A DNA stretch of 64,000 nucleotides from Mesorhizobium loti (GCF_001510895.1 NZ_LPWA01000057.1:1-64000); one strand, 5' to 3'. Positions 34,485 to 44,968 are shown, numbered from the stretch's first letter. The notes: generated from the sequence alone by a model not told the origin. A program made the numbers and translations.

Positions 34485-37040
34485 TCAGGTCGCCACGGCC
34501 TTGCCGTTCACCGGCTTGTCCTCTTCGGCGGTCGTGGCCTGCGGCCGCAACTTGAACAGGATCAGCAGTGGCGCGGCGATGAAGATCGACGAATAGGTGC
34601 CGAACACCACGCCGAACAGCATTGCCAGCGTGAAGGAACGGATCACCTCGCCGCCGAACAGCACCAGCGCCAACAGCGCCAGGATCGTGGTCACCGAGGT
34701 CAGCGTCGTTCTGGACAGCGTCTCGTTGATGGCGTTGTTCAAGAGCTGCGGCAGCGGCATCTTCTTATATCTTCGAAGATCCTCGCGAACGCGGTCATAG
34801 ACGACGATGGTGTCGTTCAGCGAATAGCCGATGATGGTCAGGATCGCCGCCAGCGACGACTGGTTGAACTCCAGCCCGGTTAGGACGAAGAAGCCGATCG
34901 TCATCACCACATCGTGGACAGTGGCGACGATGGCGCCGACCGCGAACTGCCATTCGAAGCGGAACCAGACATAGAGCAGGATGCCGACCAGCGCGATCAG
35001 CATCGCGATCGTGCCCTGTTTGGCAAGTTCGCCCGAGACAGTCGGCCCCACCACCTCGACGCGGCGGAAGTCATACTGGTCCTGCAGTTCGCCCCGCACC
35101 TTGTCGATGACGGTCTGCTCGGCATTCTCGCCGGCATCCTGCGTGCCGACGCGGATCAGGACGTCGTTCGGCGCGCCGAACTGCTGCACCTGGATCTCGC
35201 CGATATTGAGCTCGGACAGCCTGTTGCGGATGTCGCCGAGATCGGCATCGCCCTGCTTGGACTGCACCTCGATCATCGAGCCGCCCTTGAAGTCGATGCC
35301 GTAATTGATGTCGAGGGTCAGGAACCCGACGACCGACAGGATCGACAGCACGCTGGACAAAGCGAATGTCCAGCGGCGAATGCCCATGAAGGGGATCTTG
35401 GTGCCTGGCGGGATGAAGGTGACGGGTGCCCGCGGCAATTCTTTCGGGCGGGCGCGACGCAGCCAGATCGACACCAGCATGCGGGTGAAGGTGAAGGCGG
35501 TGAAGACGGTGGTCAGGATGCCGATGGCGTAGGTGATGGCGAAACCCTTCACCGGACCGGTGCCCAGCCAGAACAGCACCACCGTCGCGATCAGCGACGT
35601 GACGTTGGAATCGACGATGGTCGCCAGCGCCTTGGAGAAGCCGGTGTCGATCGCCTGGATCACCGAGCGGCCGTTTCGCCGCTCCTCGCGGATACGCTCA
35701 TAGATCAGAACGTTGGAGTCCACCGCCATGCCGATGGTGAGCACGATACCGGCAATACCCGGCAGAGTGAGCGTGGCGCCCAGCAGCGACAGCAGCGCCA
35801 CGATCATCGCCACGTGGACGGCCAGCGCGATATTGGCGAGGAAGCCGAGGAAGCCGTAGGCGACGAACATGAAGGCGACTACGAGGATCGAGCCGATCAC
35901 GCCCGCGACCTTGCCGGCGTGGATGGAGTCTTGGCCGAGGCCCGGACCCACCGTGCGCTCTTCGATCACCGTCAGCGTCGCCGGCAGCGCGCCGGCGCGC
36001 AGCAGCACGGCAAGGTCGTTGGCGCTCTGCGGCGTGAAATTGCCGGAAATCTGGCCGGTCCCGCCGAGGATCGGCTCGCGAATCTGCGGTGCCGAAATCA
36101 CCTGGTTGTCGAGAATGATGGCGAACAGTTTGCCGACATTCTGCGCCGTCGCCTGGCCGAAGCGGGTCGCACCCTTGGAATCGAAACGGAACGAAACGAC
36201 CGGTTCATTGGTCTGAGAATTATAGGTCGCCTGCGCGTCGACCAGATTCTCGCCTGAAACGATGACGCGGTTCTCGATCAGATAAGGAACAGGCGGATCG
36301 TCCTGCGAGTAGAGCACCGACGAGCCAGCGGGCGGACGGCCCTTCAGCGCATCCTGCACCGGCATCGACTGGTCGACCATCTGGAAGGTCAGCTTGGCGG
36401 TCTGGCCGAGGATTTCCTTCAGCCGCTGCGGATCCTGCAGGCCTGGCACCTGCACCAGGATGCGATCGTCGCCCTGCCGCTGCACGATCGGCTCGGTGGT
36501 GCCGAGCTCGTTGACGCGCCGCTCGACGACTTCGATCGACTGCGTCAGCGCCGTCGAGGTCCGGTATTTCAGGCCGGCGTCGGTGACCGTGAACTTGAGC
36601 AGGCCGGGCTCGGAATCGTCCAGCGCCATTTCCTGGATAGAGCCGCCGCTGAACAGCCCTGCGGCCACCGGATCCGTCAGAGGCTTCAGAACCTTCTTGG
36701 CCTGGTCAAGCTGGTTTGGATCCGTAATGCGCACCTGCACGGTGCGGCCGGAGCCGGAAAGGCCGGTGTAGTTGATCTTTGGATTGGCATCGCGCAGCAG
36801 CGTCCTGATCTCGTCGCGCGTCGTCTCCATCCGGTCCTTGATCAGATCGTTCTGATTCATTTCGAGCAGGATGTGCGAGCCGCCCTGAAGGTCGAGGCCG
36901 AGCGTCATCTGCCGCTTCGGCACCCAGTTCGGCAGTTGCGCCAGCGTGCTTGCCGGGAACAGGTTGGGCGCGGCAAGGATCGCTGTGACGGCCACGGCCA
37001 GCCAGATCAGGACCATCTTCAGGCGCGAGAAATACAGCAT
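34485..37040 (-). CDS. secDF: Protein translocase subunit SecDF (fused)
   Basis: This 851-residue fusion of SecD and SecF uses the proton gradient to help export through SecYEG. The SecD half has MTLGLDLQGGSHILLE, the large periplasmic domain and the helices around GMAVDSNVLIYERIREE. The SecF half begins near residue 540 with DINYGIDFKGGSMIEV and includes YSLNDTIVVYDRVRE. Twelve membrane helices are expected. A fused SecDF is usual in Rhizobiales. yajC lies 55 bases upstream in the same operon. Confidence 0.96.
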   Translation of the reverse strand: MLYFSRLKMVLIWLAVAVTAILAAPNLFPASTLAQLPNWVPKRQMTLGLDLQGGSHILLEMNQNDLIKDRMETTRDEIRTLLRDANPKINYTGLSGSGRTVQVRITDPNQLDQAKKVLKPLTDPVAAGLFSGGSIQEMALDDSEPGLLKFTVTDAGLKYRTSTALTQSIEVVERRVNELGTTEPIVQRQGDDRILVQVPGLQDPQRLKEILGQTAKLTFQMVDQSMPVQDALKGRPPAGSSVLYSQDDPPVPYLIENRVIVSGENLVDAQATYNSQTNEPVVSFRFDSKGATRFGQATAQNVGKLFAIILDNQVISAPQIREPILGGTGQISGNFTPQSANDLAVLLRAGALPATLTVIEERTVGPGLGQDSIHAGKVAGVIGSILVVAFMFVAYGFLGFLANIALAVHVAMIVALLSLLGATLTLPGIAGIVLTIGMAVDSNVLIYERIREERRNGRSVIQAIDTGFSKALATIVDSNVTSLIATVVLFWLGTGPVKGFAITYAIGILTTVFTAFTFTRMLVSIWLRRARPKELPRAPVTFIPPGTKIPFMGIRRWTFALSSVLSILSVVGFLTLDINYGIDFKGGSMIEVQSKQGDADLGDIRNRLSELNIGEIQVQQFGAPNDVLIRVGTQDAGENAEQTVIDKVRGELQDQYDFRRVEVVGPTVSGELAKQGTIAMLIALVGILLYVWFRFEWQFAVGAIVATVHDVVMTIGFFVLTGLEFNQSSLAAILTIIGYSLNDTIVVYDRVREDLRRYKKMPLPQLLNNAINETLSRTTLTSVTTILALLALVLFGGEVIRSFTLAMLFGVVFGTYSSIFIAAPLLILFKLRPQATTAEEDKPVNGKAVAT

Positions 37041-37095
37041 TCGTTCTTATCCGTTCAGGCGTACAAGCGGCAGCGTTCCGCCATCGAGGTGATGA

Positions 37096-37433
37096 TTACT
37101 TCTTGGCGTTCTGGTTCGCCACCGGCTCGCCCTTGACGCGCACGTCAGAGATCGTCGAGCGCAGCGCCGTCACCTTGGTTCCGCCGCCAAGGTCGATCTC
37201 CAGCTCATTGTCGTCGATCACCTTGGTCACCTTGCCGACGAAGCCGCCGCCGGTCACCACCGTATCGCCGCGGCGCACCGCGGCCAGCATTTCCTGGCGC
37301 TTCTTCAGCTGCGTGCGCTGCGGCTGATGATCAGAAAATACATGATCACGAAAATCAGGACAAACGGCAAAATGCTGATGAACATATCGGGCGAGGTGCC
37401 GACGCCTTGGGCGTATGCCGGTGTGACGAACAT
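37096..37433 (-). pseudogene. yajC: YajC, preprotein translocase subunit, frameshifted
   Basis: The N-terminal part reads MFVTPAYAQGVG then MFISILPFVLIFVIMYFLII in one frame from the ATG at 37433. The C-terminal part (PQRTQLKKRQEMLAAVRRGD, GGGTKVTALRS) reads in another, ending at 37096. The shift lies near 37322-37330, where the usual FLIIRPQRTQ lacks one base. One inserted base restores a normal protein of about 112 residues. YajC binds SecDF in the export complex, so real loss in an otherwise intact operon would be surprising. Confidence 0.88.
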
Positions 37434-37699
37434 CAAGAAACTCCTGGATGATTGAAAACCGCCCGGGGCGGCCCCGCAAAATTTGGGCGGAATATAGTCG
37501 GTAAAGTTGCCAATGCAACTCCGCGATCCGCCGAATCCGTTGCTTTTCCAGCCGTTTGGCGCGTGCTAGAGCGTCGCAGCGGGAGGCGGCTCGCAGCTGG
37601 CCAAAAGATCATGCTCCAACAAAGCTTGGGACTGGTTCTTACGGCGCCGCTACGGAACTGCTTCCGCATTCCGAAATGCCAGAAGAAAAAAGACCGGAA

Positions 37700-38572
37700 A
37701 TGACCGATAGCCTGGAAGCCCTGAACAAGAAGCTCGACCGCCTGATCGAGGCGGTATCCCGCCTCGCCCCGCCACCCGTTCCGGAGACCGATCTCGGCGT
37801 GGCCGATTGCTTCGTGTGGCAGGCCGATCCCGGCTATCTGGAGCCGGTCCGCAAGGTGAACCGCGTCGACATCGGCCTGATCCGCGGCGTCGACCGGGTC
37901 CGCGACATCCTGCTCGACAACACCGAGCGCTTCGCGTCCGGCTTTGCCGCCAACAACGTGCTGCTCTGGGGCGCGCGCGGCATGGGCAAGTCGTCGCTGG
38001 TCAAGGCCGTGCACGCCAAGGTCAATGCCTCTGACAAGCTCGACCGGCCGCTGAAGCTGATCGAGATCCATCGCGAGGACATCGACACGCTGCCGAAGCT
38101 GATGGGGCTGCTCAAGGCGGCGCCTTACCGCTTCATCCTGTTTTGCGACGACCTCTCCTTCGATCATGACGACACCTCCTACAAGTCGCTGAAGGCGGCG
38201 CTCGAAGGCGGCGTCGAGGGCCGCCCGGCCAATGTCATCTTCTACGCCACGTCGAACCGGCGGCATCTCTTGCCGCGCGACATGATCGACAATGAGCGCT
38301 CAACCGCCATCAACCCGTCGGAAGCCGTGGAGGAAAAAGTCTCGCTTTCCGACCGGTTTGGCCTGTGGCTCGGCTTCCACAAATGCTCGCAGGACGAGTA
38401 TCTCGACATGATCGACGGTTATGTCCGCTACCACGGCCTGGCCATCGACCCCGAGACCCTGCGCGCGGAAGCGCTGGAATGGGCGACGACGCGCGGCAGC
38501 CGCTCCGGCCGCGTCGCCTGGCAATTCACGCAGGACCTTGCCGGCCGGCTCGGCAAGCCGCTCAAGGATTGA
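37700..38572 (+). CDS. DUF815 family AAA-type ATPase
   Basis: This 290-residue P-loop ATPase of the DUF815 family has Walker A WGARGMGKSSL at about residues 92-102 and a Walker B-like FILFCDDLSF. A sensor motif-like VIFYATSNRRHLLP follows. An N-terminal coiled segment (LEALNKKLDRLIEAVSRLAP) precedes the core. The function is unknown. It is divergent from yajC. The ATG at 37700 is chosen by family length; an in-frame ATG at 37676 would add eight residues. No clear ribosome site helps. Confidence 0.85.
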   Translation: MTDSLEALNKKLDRLIEAVSRLAPPPVPETDLGVADCFVWQADPGYLEPVRKVNRVDIGLIRGVDRVRDILLDNTERFASGFAANNVLLWGARGMGKSSLVKAVHAKVNASDKLDRPLKLIEIHREDIDTLPKLMGLLKAAPYRFILFCDDLSFDHDDTSYKSLKAALEGGVEGRPANVIFYATSNRRHLLPRDMIDNERSTAINPSEAVEEKVSLSDRFGLWLGFHKCSQDEYLDMIDGYVRYHGLAIDPETLRAEALEWATTRGSRSGRVAWQFTQDLAGRLGKPLKD

Positions 38573-38616
38573 GATAAGCGGATCAGCGGTCCATCAAACT
38601 CTGAACCGCTCCAATG

Positions 38617-39452
38617 TCACTTGGGCGGCTGCGCCCATCGCAGGTCACGTGGCGTTTGGCCGATCTCGCGGCGCATCCAATGCGCTAGATGCGACTGGTG
38701 CGCGAAGCCCGTCAATGCCGCAACCTCGCTTGTGCTGAGATCGCCTTGCCGCAGCAGAACGCGCGCGCGTCTACGCGACGCCGCAACACGTAGCGATGCA
38801 AGGTGACGCCCATCGCCGCCTTGAACCATGTCCGCAAGTGCGAGCTGCTTGCGCCGGCGACCCGGCTTAGGCGATCGATCGAAAGTGGCTCGTGGAGAGC
38901 GGCTTCGATGTGTTCCAGAACGCGCTTGAGCTGGACGTCCGACAACCTGTTCACTCGAACTATGTCTGGGCAATCGAAGCCAAGCAGCCTCACGGCAAGT
39001 GCGGCGCCAATGCTGTCGGCAAACAAAGGGCCACTCGGCGCGCCTGCGGTGAGATCGCTCTGGAGTGCTCGAGCCAGATGTTCGATCCGTTGGTCACGCA
39101 GTAGATGGCGTGTGCCGAACCGTGACTCTCGCGCCCTGCCGCCAAGTTCCGCCGCGACCCTTTCCATCAAGGCCGGCTGCAAGACAATCTCAATCGTGTC
39201 GAACGGCGTTTCAGCCTCGAAACCGCCCTCCTCGCCGGCCGGCACCAAATCGATATCGCCCGCGCGCCTGACGAAATATCGCCCAACCTCATTACAGTAG
39301 GAGCGCGTCGCAGCGCTTGCATGCACCATGATGCGATGGTGCGGCGCCCGGGGCAGCCGATGGACGCCCGCTTCGATATGCCGGGAAACCATTGCTACAT
39401 CGGACGTAGATCGGCCCGGAGCGGATTGCGAACGCATGCTCTGTCGATTCAT
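38617..39452 (-). pseudogene. AraC-family regulator, frameshifted
   Basis: The N-terminal part and first helix-turn-helix (IDRLSRVAGASSSHLRTWFK) read in one frame from 39452. After LHRYVLRRRVD the frame is wrong. The second helix-turn-helix (ARVLLRQGDLSTSEVAALTG, then FAHQSHLAHWMRREIGQTP) lies in another frame ending at 38617. The shift is in the alternating CG run near 38768-38775 and one inserted base repairs it. Intact, it would be about 277 residues. It is divergent from the NAD-binding enzyme gene and probably controls it (inference). Confidence 0.82.
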
Positions 39453-39549
39453 GGCAAAACCTGTTCAAGATTTGGCAGTTCCCGCGCGATTTTCAATGCC
39501 TCGAACTTGTACTCACCCCTCTCCCATCAAGCTTGGAAGAGAGGTTGCC

Positions 39550-40440
39550 ATGAGTTTCCATGTCGTTGTCGGTGCGGGCCCGGTCGGACGCGAGACCGCT
39601 CGCCTTCTTGGCGAAGAAGGACATGATGTCGTTCTTACAAGCCGAAGCGTCGGTTCGAACGCATTGCAAAACGTGCGGGCGATACAGGCCGATGCCACGG
39701 ATGCCTCGGAACTGTCGCGTATCTGCCGAGGCGCCGATGCCATCTTCATGTGTGCCATGGCCACCTATCATCGGTGGCCAACCGACTTCTTCCCGATAAT
39801 CGACGGCACCGTTCGCGCCGCGGAAGCAGTCGACGCAAAGCTCATCGTGCTCGGAAACCTCTATGGCTACGGGGAAAATACCGATAGCCCGCTTCGCCCC
39901 GATATGCCGCTGGACCCGACTTCGAAGAAGGGAACCGCCAGGACGATCATGTGGCAGCGGGCGGTCGGCGCCAGTGTGCCGGCGATCGAAGTACGATCCA
40001 GCGACTACCTCGGACATGGCGCGATCAGCTACTTCTCGCTGGTGGCGCTACCCTCCATCATCGAGGGCAAGCCCACCGCCTTCATTGGAGATCTCGACGC
40101 GACTCATGCCTGGACCTTTACCAAGGACGTCGCCAGGACACTTGTCGCGGCCTCCTGCTACACGGGCCAATGGGGGCGGGCGTTTCATGTTCCCTCACGA
40201 CACGCCTCGCCCCGGGAGCTCATCCGGAAGATCGCCGAGATGCTCGGACGAGAGGTTTCGGAAACGCGTTCCTATTCCGTCCCCGAGATGGAAGCGCTAG
40301 GCATGCATGAGCTCATCGAGATGAGCTACCTCTTCGAGAGCCCCTTGCTGGTTGATTCCTCCGACTCCGAGGCACTTCTGGGCGTGAAGGCCAGCAGCCT
40401 TGAAGAGATGATCGCCGATACACTCCGTGATCATCTCTGA
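39550..40440 (+). CDS. NAD-dependent epimerase/dehydratase-like protein
   Basis: This 296-residue Rossmann-fold protein starts MSFHVVVGAGPVGRETARLL, a nucleotide-binding motif of the extended SDR/NmrA group. A YGYGE motif (GNLYGYGENTDSPL) stands near the place of the SDR Tyr. GAGAGGTTGCC gives a good ribosome site. The substrate is unknown. The gene is divergent from the AraC-family regulator, an arrangement common for a regulator and its target. Confidence 0.82.
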   Translation: MSFHVVVGAGPVGRETARLLGEEGHDVVLTSRSVGSNALQNVRAIQADATDASELSRICRGADAIFMCAMATYHRWPTDFFPIIDGTVRAAEAVDAKLIVLGNLYGYGENTDSPLRPDMPLDPTSKKGTARTIMWQRAVGASVPAIEVRSSDYLGHGAISYFSLVALPSIIEGKPTAFIGDLDATHAWTFTKDVARTLVAASCYTGQWGRAFHVPSRHASPRELIRKIAEMLGREVSETRSYSVPEMEALGMHELIEMSYLFESPLLVDSSDSEALLGVKASSLEEMIADTLRDHL

Positions 40441-40465
40441 CCCGACGTCAGGCATCTTCGCAACT

Positions 40466-40494
40466 GAAAAAGCCCGCTCCTGACGAAGCGGGCT
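40466..40494 (-). terminator. Rho-independent terminator of nlpD
   Basis: AGCCCGCT (40471-40478) pairs with AGCGGGCT (40487-40494). On the minus strand the stem is followed by five T residues. It ends the operon running from tatA through nlpD, and may also act on the opposite-strand gene. Confidence 0.85.
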
Positions 40495-40545
40495 GAAGCC
40501 GGCGGGCCGGACTGGAGGTCAGGCGGCCCGCAATTTGTTCTTGTT

Positions 40546-42087
40546 CTATTCGAGGTAGCCGCTCGGATCGACCGGGGCTGAGTTCTTGCGCACTTCAAAG
40601 TGCAGCTTCGGCGAGTCCGTCGTGCCGCTCATGCCGGACAGCGCGATTTCCTGGCCGCGCTTGACCTTCTGGCCGCGCTGCACCTCGATCGAGCTGGCGT
40701 GGCCGTAGACGGTGACCAGGCCGTTCTCGTGGCGCACCAGCACGGTGTTGCCGAATTCCTTGAGGCCATCGCCGGCATAGATGACGACGCCGTTCTCGGC
40801 CGCCTTGATCGGCGTTCCTTCCGGCACCGCGATGTCGACGCCGTCCTTGCCGGAGCCGAAGCCGGAGATGACGCGGCCACGCACCGGCCAGCGCATCTTG
40901 CCGATGCCGGTCGCGTCCGGCGCCGCCGCATCGTCGTCCTCGGCCTGCTGAATGACCTTGGCGTCCTTCTTCGGCGGCGTGTAGGAGGCAAGCGTCTCTG
41001 TGGTCTTGGCCGGCGGTGGCGTGGTCGCCGTCGTCACCGGATCGACCGCCGGCTTGGCTGTCGTGGCAGCCGGCTTGGCCGCGGCGACCGTTGCGGTGCC
41101 GCCGGCCGGAACCTTCAGCGTCTGGCCGATCTTCAGCAAGCCATCCTTCATCCCGTTGGCCTGCTTGAGCGCCGTCGCGCTGACGCCGGTCTTGCGGGCG
41201 ATCGAGGACAGGGAGTCGCCCTGCTGGACGGTGTAGGTGCCGCCGGCGCCGGCCGGCTTGGTCCCGGCCATCTGCGGCGCGGGCTTGGCGTTTTTCGCGC
41301 CGCTAGCGGCCGCCGATGCGTCGACCTGCGCGGCCGACTTGCCGTCCTTGAGCTTCGGCTGCTGCGGCAGCACGGCAACCTTCTCCGGCGCGCCGGCAGG
41401 CTGCTTCGGCGTGTTCACCGGCTTGGTGGCGTCGGCAACCTTAGGCTCGCCCTTGCTCGAATAGGCATAGGCCGGGATGACGATTTTCTGGCCGGTCCTG
41501 ATGCCCTTGTTGGCGTCCAGCCCATTGACCTTGATGATCGCATCCGCCGGCACATGATACTGCCGCGCGAGACCTGAAATCGTCTCGCCTTCCCTGACGA
41601 CGATCTCGGTCGCGTGCGGCGCAGCACTTGCGTTGCGCACCGCATCGGGCTCGGCGGTCTTGAATGGCTTTGCTGCCGGCGCGACGGTGCCGGTGGCTGT
41701 CCTGTCGAGATGCGGCGCGGCAGGAGCCGGCGCGAGTGCCGGAGCCGGGGCCGAGGCGGTGCGCATCGGCTTGGCGGGCGTGGTGGCCGGCGCCGAGGGC
41801 GGCGGCAATTGCTGCGATGTCACCGGCTCGAGGCTGGAGCGGCTCACCGACTGGGTGTGGCTGCCGTCGACGGGCGCCGGCGCGACCGTGTCGCCCGGAT
41901 AGGGCTGGTCGGCACTCTGCTTGTTGATGATGGCGCGCTGATTGTTGGTGGACGAGGTGAAGACGTCGTCGACACCGTTGAAGCGCATGGCCTGCGAGCT
42001 GCACCCGGCGGCAGCGCCGGCGATCATGAGGACGGCGCAGCCACGCGCCAGATTGCGTCCGTTTGCCTTCAAACCATTGAATTGCAT
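40546..42087 (-). CDS. nlpD: NlpD-like LysM/M23 lipoprotein
   Basis: This 513-residue envelope protein has a lipobox (MIAGAAAGCSSQ), two LysM domains that bind peptidoglycan (VREGETISGLARQYHVPADA and VQQGDSLSSIARKTGVSATA) and a C-terminal M23 domain. The M23 domain (GSGKDGVDIAVPEGTPIKAA, VTVYGHAS, LHFEVRKN) lacks the first zinc His (normally H-x3-D, here G-x-D), as in NlpD/EnvC proteins that activate amidases instead of cutting. Between the domains are long Ala/Pro/Lys linkers. ATG at 42087 is chosen; GTG at 42102 is possible. Confidence 0.9.
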   Translation of the reverse strand: MQFNGLKANGRNLARGCAVLMIAGAAAGCSSQAMRFNGVDDVFTSSTNNQRAIINKQSADQPYPGDTVAPAPVDGSHTQSVSRSSLEPVTSQQLPPPSAPATTPAKPMRTASAPAPALAPAPAAPHLDRTATGTVAPAAKPFKTAEPDAVRNASAAPHATEIVVREGETISGLARQYHVPADAIIKVNGLDANKGIRTGQKIVIPAYAYSSKGEPKVADATKPVNTPKQPAGAPEKVAVLPQQPKLKDGKSAAQVDASAAASGAKNAKPAPQMAGTKPAGAGGTYTVQQGDSLSSIARKTGVSATALKQANGMKDGLLKIGQTLKVPAGGTATVAAAKPAATTAKPAVDPVTTATTPPPAKTTETLASYTPPKKDAKVIQQAEDDDAAAPDATGIGKMRWPVRGRVISGFGSGKDGVDIAVPEGTPIKAAENGVVIYAGDGLKEFGNTVLVRHENGLVTVYGHASSIEVQRGQKVKRGQEIALSGMSGTTDSPKLHFEVRKNSAPVDPSGYLE

Positions 42088-42161
42088 CGCACTAACCCGC
42101 ACAGACCCGGTACAAACTGGTTCTGATTAAAGCGCGTTAATGTTACTGGCCGGTTAACCCA

Positions 42162-42878
42162 TTAGAATCCGACGAAAATTTTCTTAAAACATTGGAGGAA
42201 ATTTTGGCGGGGCCGCGGGCGCCCGCTAAATGACCGCGGCGACGCTGCGCAGGATCGGCTGCAGCCTGACCATGCCGATGTCCTCGCGCTCGAAACGACT
42301 GCGACCTTGGTAAGCTTGGCCAGCACCTGCTCGCCCTCCTCCGGGCCGATGGGCGCGATGACGATGCCGCCGCTCGACAATTGATCGAGCAGGAAGCGCG
42401 GCAGGCTGTCGAACGCCGCCCAGGCGAGGATGCGGTCGAACGGCCCTTCGTTGGGCAGGCCGTTGGAGGCATCTGCCTGGCGCGCGATGACATTGCTGAT
42501 GCCGAGCGCTTCGAAGCGCTGCTTTGCCAGTTCGATCAAGGTTTTGTAGCGGTCGACGGTAACGATGCGCGCGGCAAGCCTGGACATCACCGCAGCGGTA
42601 TAGCCCGACCCGGTGCCGATCTCGAGCACGCGGTTGCCCGGCTCGATGGCCAAAGCCGCGATTACAGCCGCCTGCAGGTCCGCACCCTCGATCGCCTCGC
42701 CGCATTCGATCGGCAGCATGCCGTCCGACCAGGCGATCGAATGGAACTGCGCGGACAGGAAACCGCGCCGCGGCGTCGCCTCGAAGGCAGCGATCAGCGC
42801 CTTCGGCGCCGTGCCCCGGCCGCGCAGGCGGAGCAGGAAAGCGGCAAAACCTTCGCGATCGTCAATAGCCATGATCAT
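42162..42878 (-). CDS. pcm: Protein-L-isoaspartate O-methyltransferase, C terminus shifted
   Basis: This repair methyltransferase shows the SAM-binding [19 protein letters not shown] and the family segment [20 protein letters not shown] sequence. As read it has 238 residues. After LAKLTKV the frame leaves the family sequence. The usual end ([20 protein letters not shown]) is in another frame ending at 42226. One missing base near 42300 (probably GGC read as GC) explains it; the intact protein would have about 218 residues. Its ATG overlaps the surE stop by 4 bases. Confidence 0.9.
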   Translation of the reverse strand: MIMAIDDREGFAAFLLRLRGRGTAPKALIAAFEATPRRGFLSAQFHSIAWSDGMLPIECGEAIEGADLQAAVIAALAIEPGNRVLEIGTGSGYTAAVMSRLAARIVTVDRYKTLIELAKQRFEALGISNVIARQADASNGLPNEGPFDRILAWAAFDSLPRFLLDQLSSGGIVIAPIGPEEGEQVLAKLTKVAVVSSARTSAWSGCSRSCAASPRSFSGRPRPRQNFLQCFKKIFVGF

Positions 42879-43642
42879 GAGAGCGCCTTGGTCAACTGGT
42901 CGCGGAGTTCATGGGCGGTCAGGTCGAGCTGCAGCGGCGTCACCGACACCAACCGGTTGCGCAGCGCATAGAGGTCGGTGCCCTTCTTGCCTTCGACAGG
43001 CTCGCGGCCGAAGCGCAGCCAGTAGTAAGGCAGGCCGCGGCCGTCACGACGTTCGTCGACCCACAGGCTATGCACCAGCTTGCCCTGCGAGGTGACGACC
43101 GTTCCCTCGATTTCGTCGGGTGCGCAGTTCGGGAAATTGACGTTGAGCAGCACCCCATCCGGCAGCGGCGTCGCGATCAGCTTCTTCAGCAGCGCCGGCG
43201 CCAGCGCCTCGGTCGTCTCGTAAGGAACGACACGATCCTCACCGACATAGGAATAGGCCTGGCTCACCGCGATCGAGCGGATGCCAAGCAGCGCGCCCTC
43301 CATGGCGCCGGCGACGGTGCCGGAATAGGTGACGTCGTCGGCGATGTTGGCGCCGGAATTGACGCCCGACAGGATCAGGTCGGGCGGCCCGGGCAGGATC
43401 TTCTTCGTACCCATGATGACGCAGTCGGTCGGCGTGCCGCGCACGGCATAGTGCTTCTCGCCGATCGTCCTTAGCCGCAGCGGTTCCGAGATCGACAGCG
43501 AATGCGCGTAGCCGGACTGGTCCTGCTCGGGCGCCACCACCCAGACGTCATCCGAGAGCGTAAGGGCAATGCGTTCGAGCGACGCCAGCCCTTCGGCATG
43601 GATGCCGTCATCGTTGGTCAGCAGGATGCGCAATGAACTCAT
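42875..43642 (-). CDS. surE: 5'-nucleotidase SurE
   Basis: This 255-residue metal-dependent survival phosphatase has the signature [19 protein letters not shown] with the two metal-binding Asp residues. The other ligands are in YAHSLS and in [19 protein letters not shown]. It dephosphorylates nucleoside monophosphates. The ATG overlaps the serS stop and its own stop overlaps pcm, a tight serS-surE-pcm arrangement usual in alphaproteobacteria. Confidence 0.96.
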   Translation of the reverse strand: MSSLRILLTNDDGIHAEGLASLERIALTLSDDVWVVAPEQDQSGYAHSLSISEPLRLRTIGEKHYAVRGTPTDCVIMGTKKILPGPPDLILSGVNSGANIADDVTYSGTVAGAMEGALLGIRSIAVSQAYSYVGEDRVVPYETTEALAPALLKKLIATPLPDGVLLNVNFPNCAPDEIEGTVVTSQGKLVHSLWVDERRDGRGLPYYWLRFGREPVEGKKGTDLYALRNRLVSVTPLQLDLTAHELRDQLTKALS

Positions 43643-44943
43643 TTCGATTCGATCTTGGTGAGGCCACCCATGTAGGGCCGCAGCACTTCAGGAATGGTTA
43701 CGCTGCCGTCCTCATTCTGATAGTTTTCGATGACAGCAATGAGAGCGCGGCCGACCGCGGTGCCCGAACCGTTGAGCGTGTGGACGAAGCGATTGCCCTT
43801 GCCGTCCTTGTCCTTGTAGCGGGCGTCCATGCGCCTCGCCTGGAAGTCGCCGCAGACCGAGCAGGACGAGATTTCGCGATAGGCGTTCTGTCCAGGCAGC
43901 CAGACCTCTATGTCGTAAGTCTTGCGAGCGCCAAAGCCCATGTCGCCGGTGCAGAGCGTCACCGTGCGGAACGGCAGGCGAAGCCGCTTCAGCACCTCTT
44001 CGGCGCATTCAGTCATGCGCTCATGCTCGGCGAGCGAGCTTTCCTGGTCGGTGATCGAGACCAGCTCAACCTTGTAGAACTGGTGCTGGCGCAGCATGCC
44101 GCGCGTGTCGCGGCCGGCCGAACCCGCTTCCGAGCGGAAGCACGGCGTCAGCGCCGTGTAGCGCAGCGGCAGCTTTTCGTGCGCGGTGATCTCCTCGCGC
44201 ACCAGGTTGGTGAGCGGCACTTCCGCCGTCGGAATCAGGCCGAGGCGGCCGTCGCCATGCGGCGTGAAGAACAGGTCCAGCTCGAATTTCGGCAGCTGGT
44301 TGGTGCCGAACAGCACCTCGTCGCGCACCATCAGCGGCGGGATGATCTCTTCATAGCCATGTTCGGTCGTGTGCAGGTCGATCATGAACTGGCCGATCGC
44401 GCGCTCCATACGCGCAAGCTGGCTCTTCAGCACCGTGAAGCGCGAGCCGGACAATTTCGCCGCGCGCTCGAAATCCATCATGCCGAGCGCTTCGCCGATC
44501 TCGAAATGCTCCTTCACCCAGTTCGGCCGCGTCGGCACCTCGCCGACGACGCGCTTGACGACGTTGTCATGCTCGTCCTTGCCGACGGGAACATCGTCGA
44601 GCGGGACGTTGGGCAGCACCGCGAGTGCGTCGTTCAGCGCCTTGTCGAGCTCGCGCTCGCGCGCCTCGCCGTTCTGGATGAACGCCTTGATGTCGCTGAC
44701 TTCGCCTTTGAGCTTTTCCGCAAGTGCTGAATCGCCCAAACGCATGGCGTTGCCGATCTCCTTCGAGGCAGCGTTGCGGCGTTCCTGCTTGACCTGCAGC
44801 TCACTGAGATGCGCGCGCCGCGCCTCATCCCTGGCGATCAGACCGTCGACCGTGGACTGCGCGTCGCCAGACGACCACGAGCGCTTCACCAGCGCATCGA
44901 CAAGTGCCTTCGGGTTTTCGCGTATCCATTTAATATCAAGCAT
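43639..44943 (-). CDS. serS: Seryl-tRNA synthetase
   Basis: The 434-residue class II synthetase has an N-terminal coiled-coil arm for the tRNA (residues 30-100). Motif 2 is [20 protein letters not shown] and motif 3 is [17 protein letters not shown]. It charges tRNA-Ser in the cytoplasm. Length is normal. Its stop overlaps the surE start (ATGA). A hairpin in its 5' leader covers the ribosome site and is listed separately. Confidence 0.97.
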   Translation of the reverse strand: MLDIKWIRENPKALVDALVKRSWSSGDAQSTVDGLIARDEARRAHLSELQVKQERRNAASKEIGNAMRLGDSALAEKLKGEVSDIKAFIQNGEARERELDKALNDALAVLPNVPLDDVPVGKDEHDNVVKRVVGEVPTRPNWVKEHFEIGEALGMMDFERAAKLSGSRFTVLKSQLARMERAIGQFMIDLHTTEHGYEEIIPPLMVRDEVLFGTNQLPKFELDLFFTPHGDGRLGLIPTAEVPLTNLVREEITAHEKLPLRYTALTPCFRSEAGSAGRDTRGMLRQHQFYKVELVSITDQESSLAEHERMTECAEEVLKRLRLPFRTVTLCTGDMGFGARKTYDIEVWLPGQNAYREISSCSVCGDFQARRMDARYKDKDGKGNRFVHTLNGSGTAVGRALIAVIENYQNEDGSVTIPEVLRPYMGGLTKIESK

Positions 44944-44945
44944 GG

Positions 44946-44968
44946 TCGATCCTCAAAGCAAGGATCGA
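44946..44968 (-). promoter_or_regulatory. Hairpin covering the serS ribosome site
   Basis: In the mRNA sense TCGATCCT pairs perfectly with AGGATCGA around seven bases, and the second arm contains the likely Shine-Dalgarno sequence GAGGAT. The stem ends two bases before the ATG at 44943. It should reduce ribosome access unless opened, which points to translational control (inference). Confidence 0.55.
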
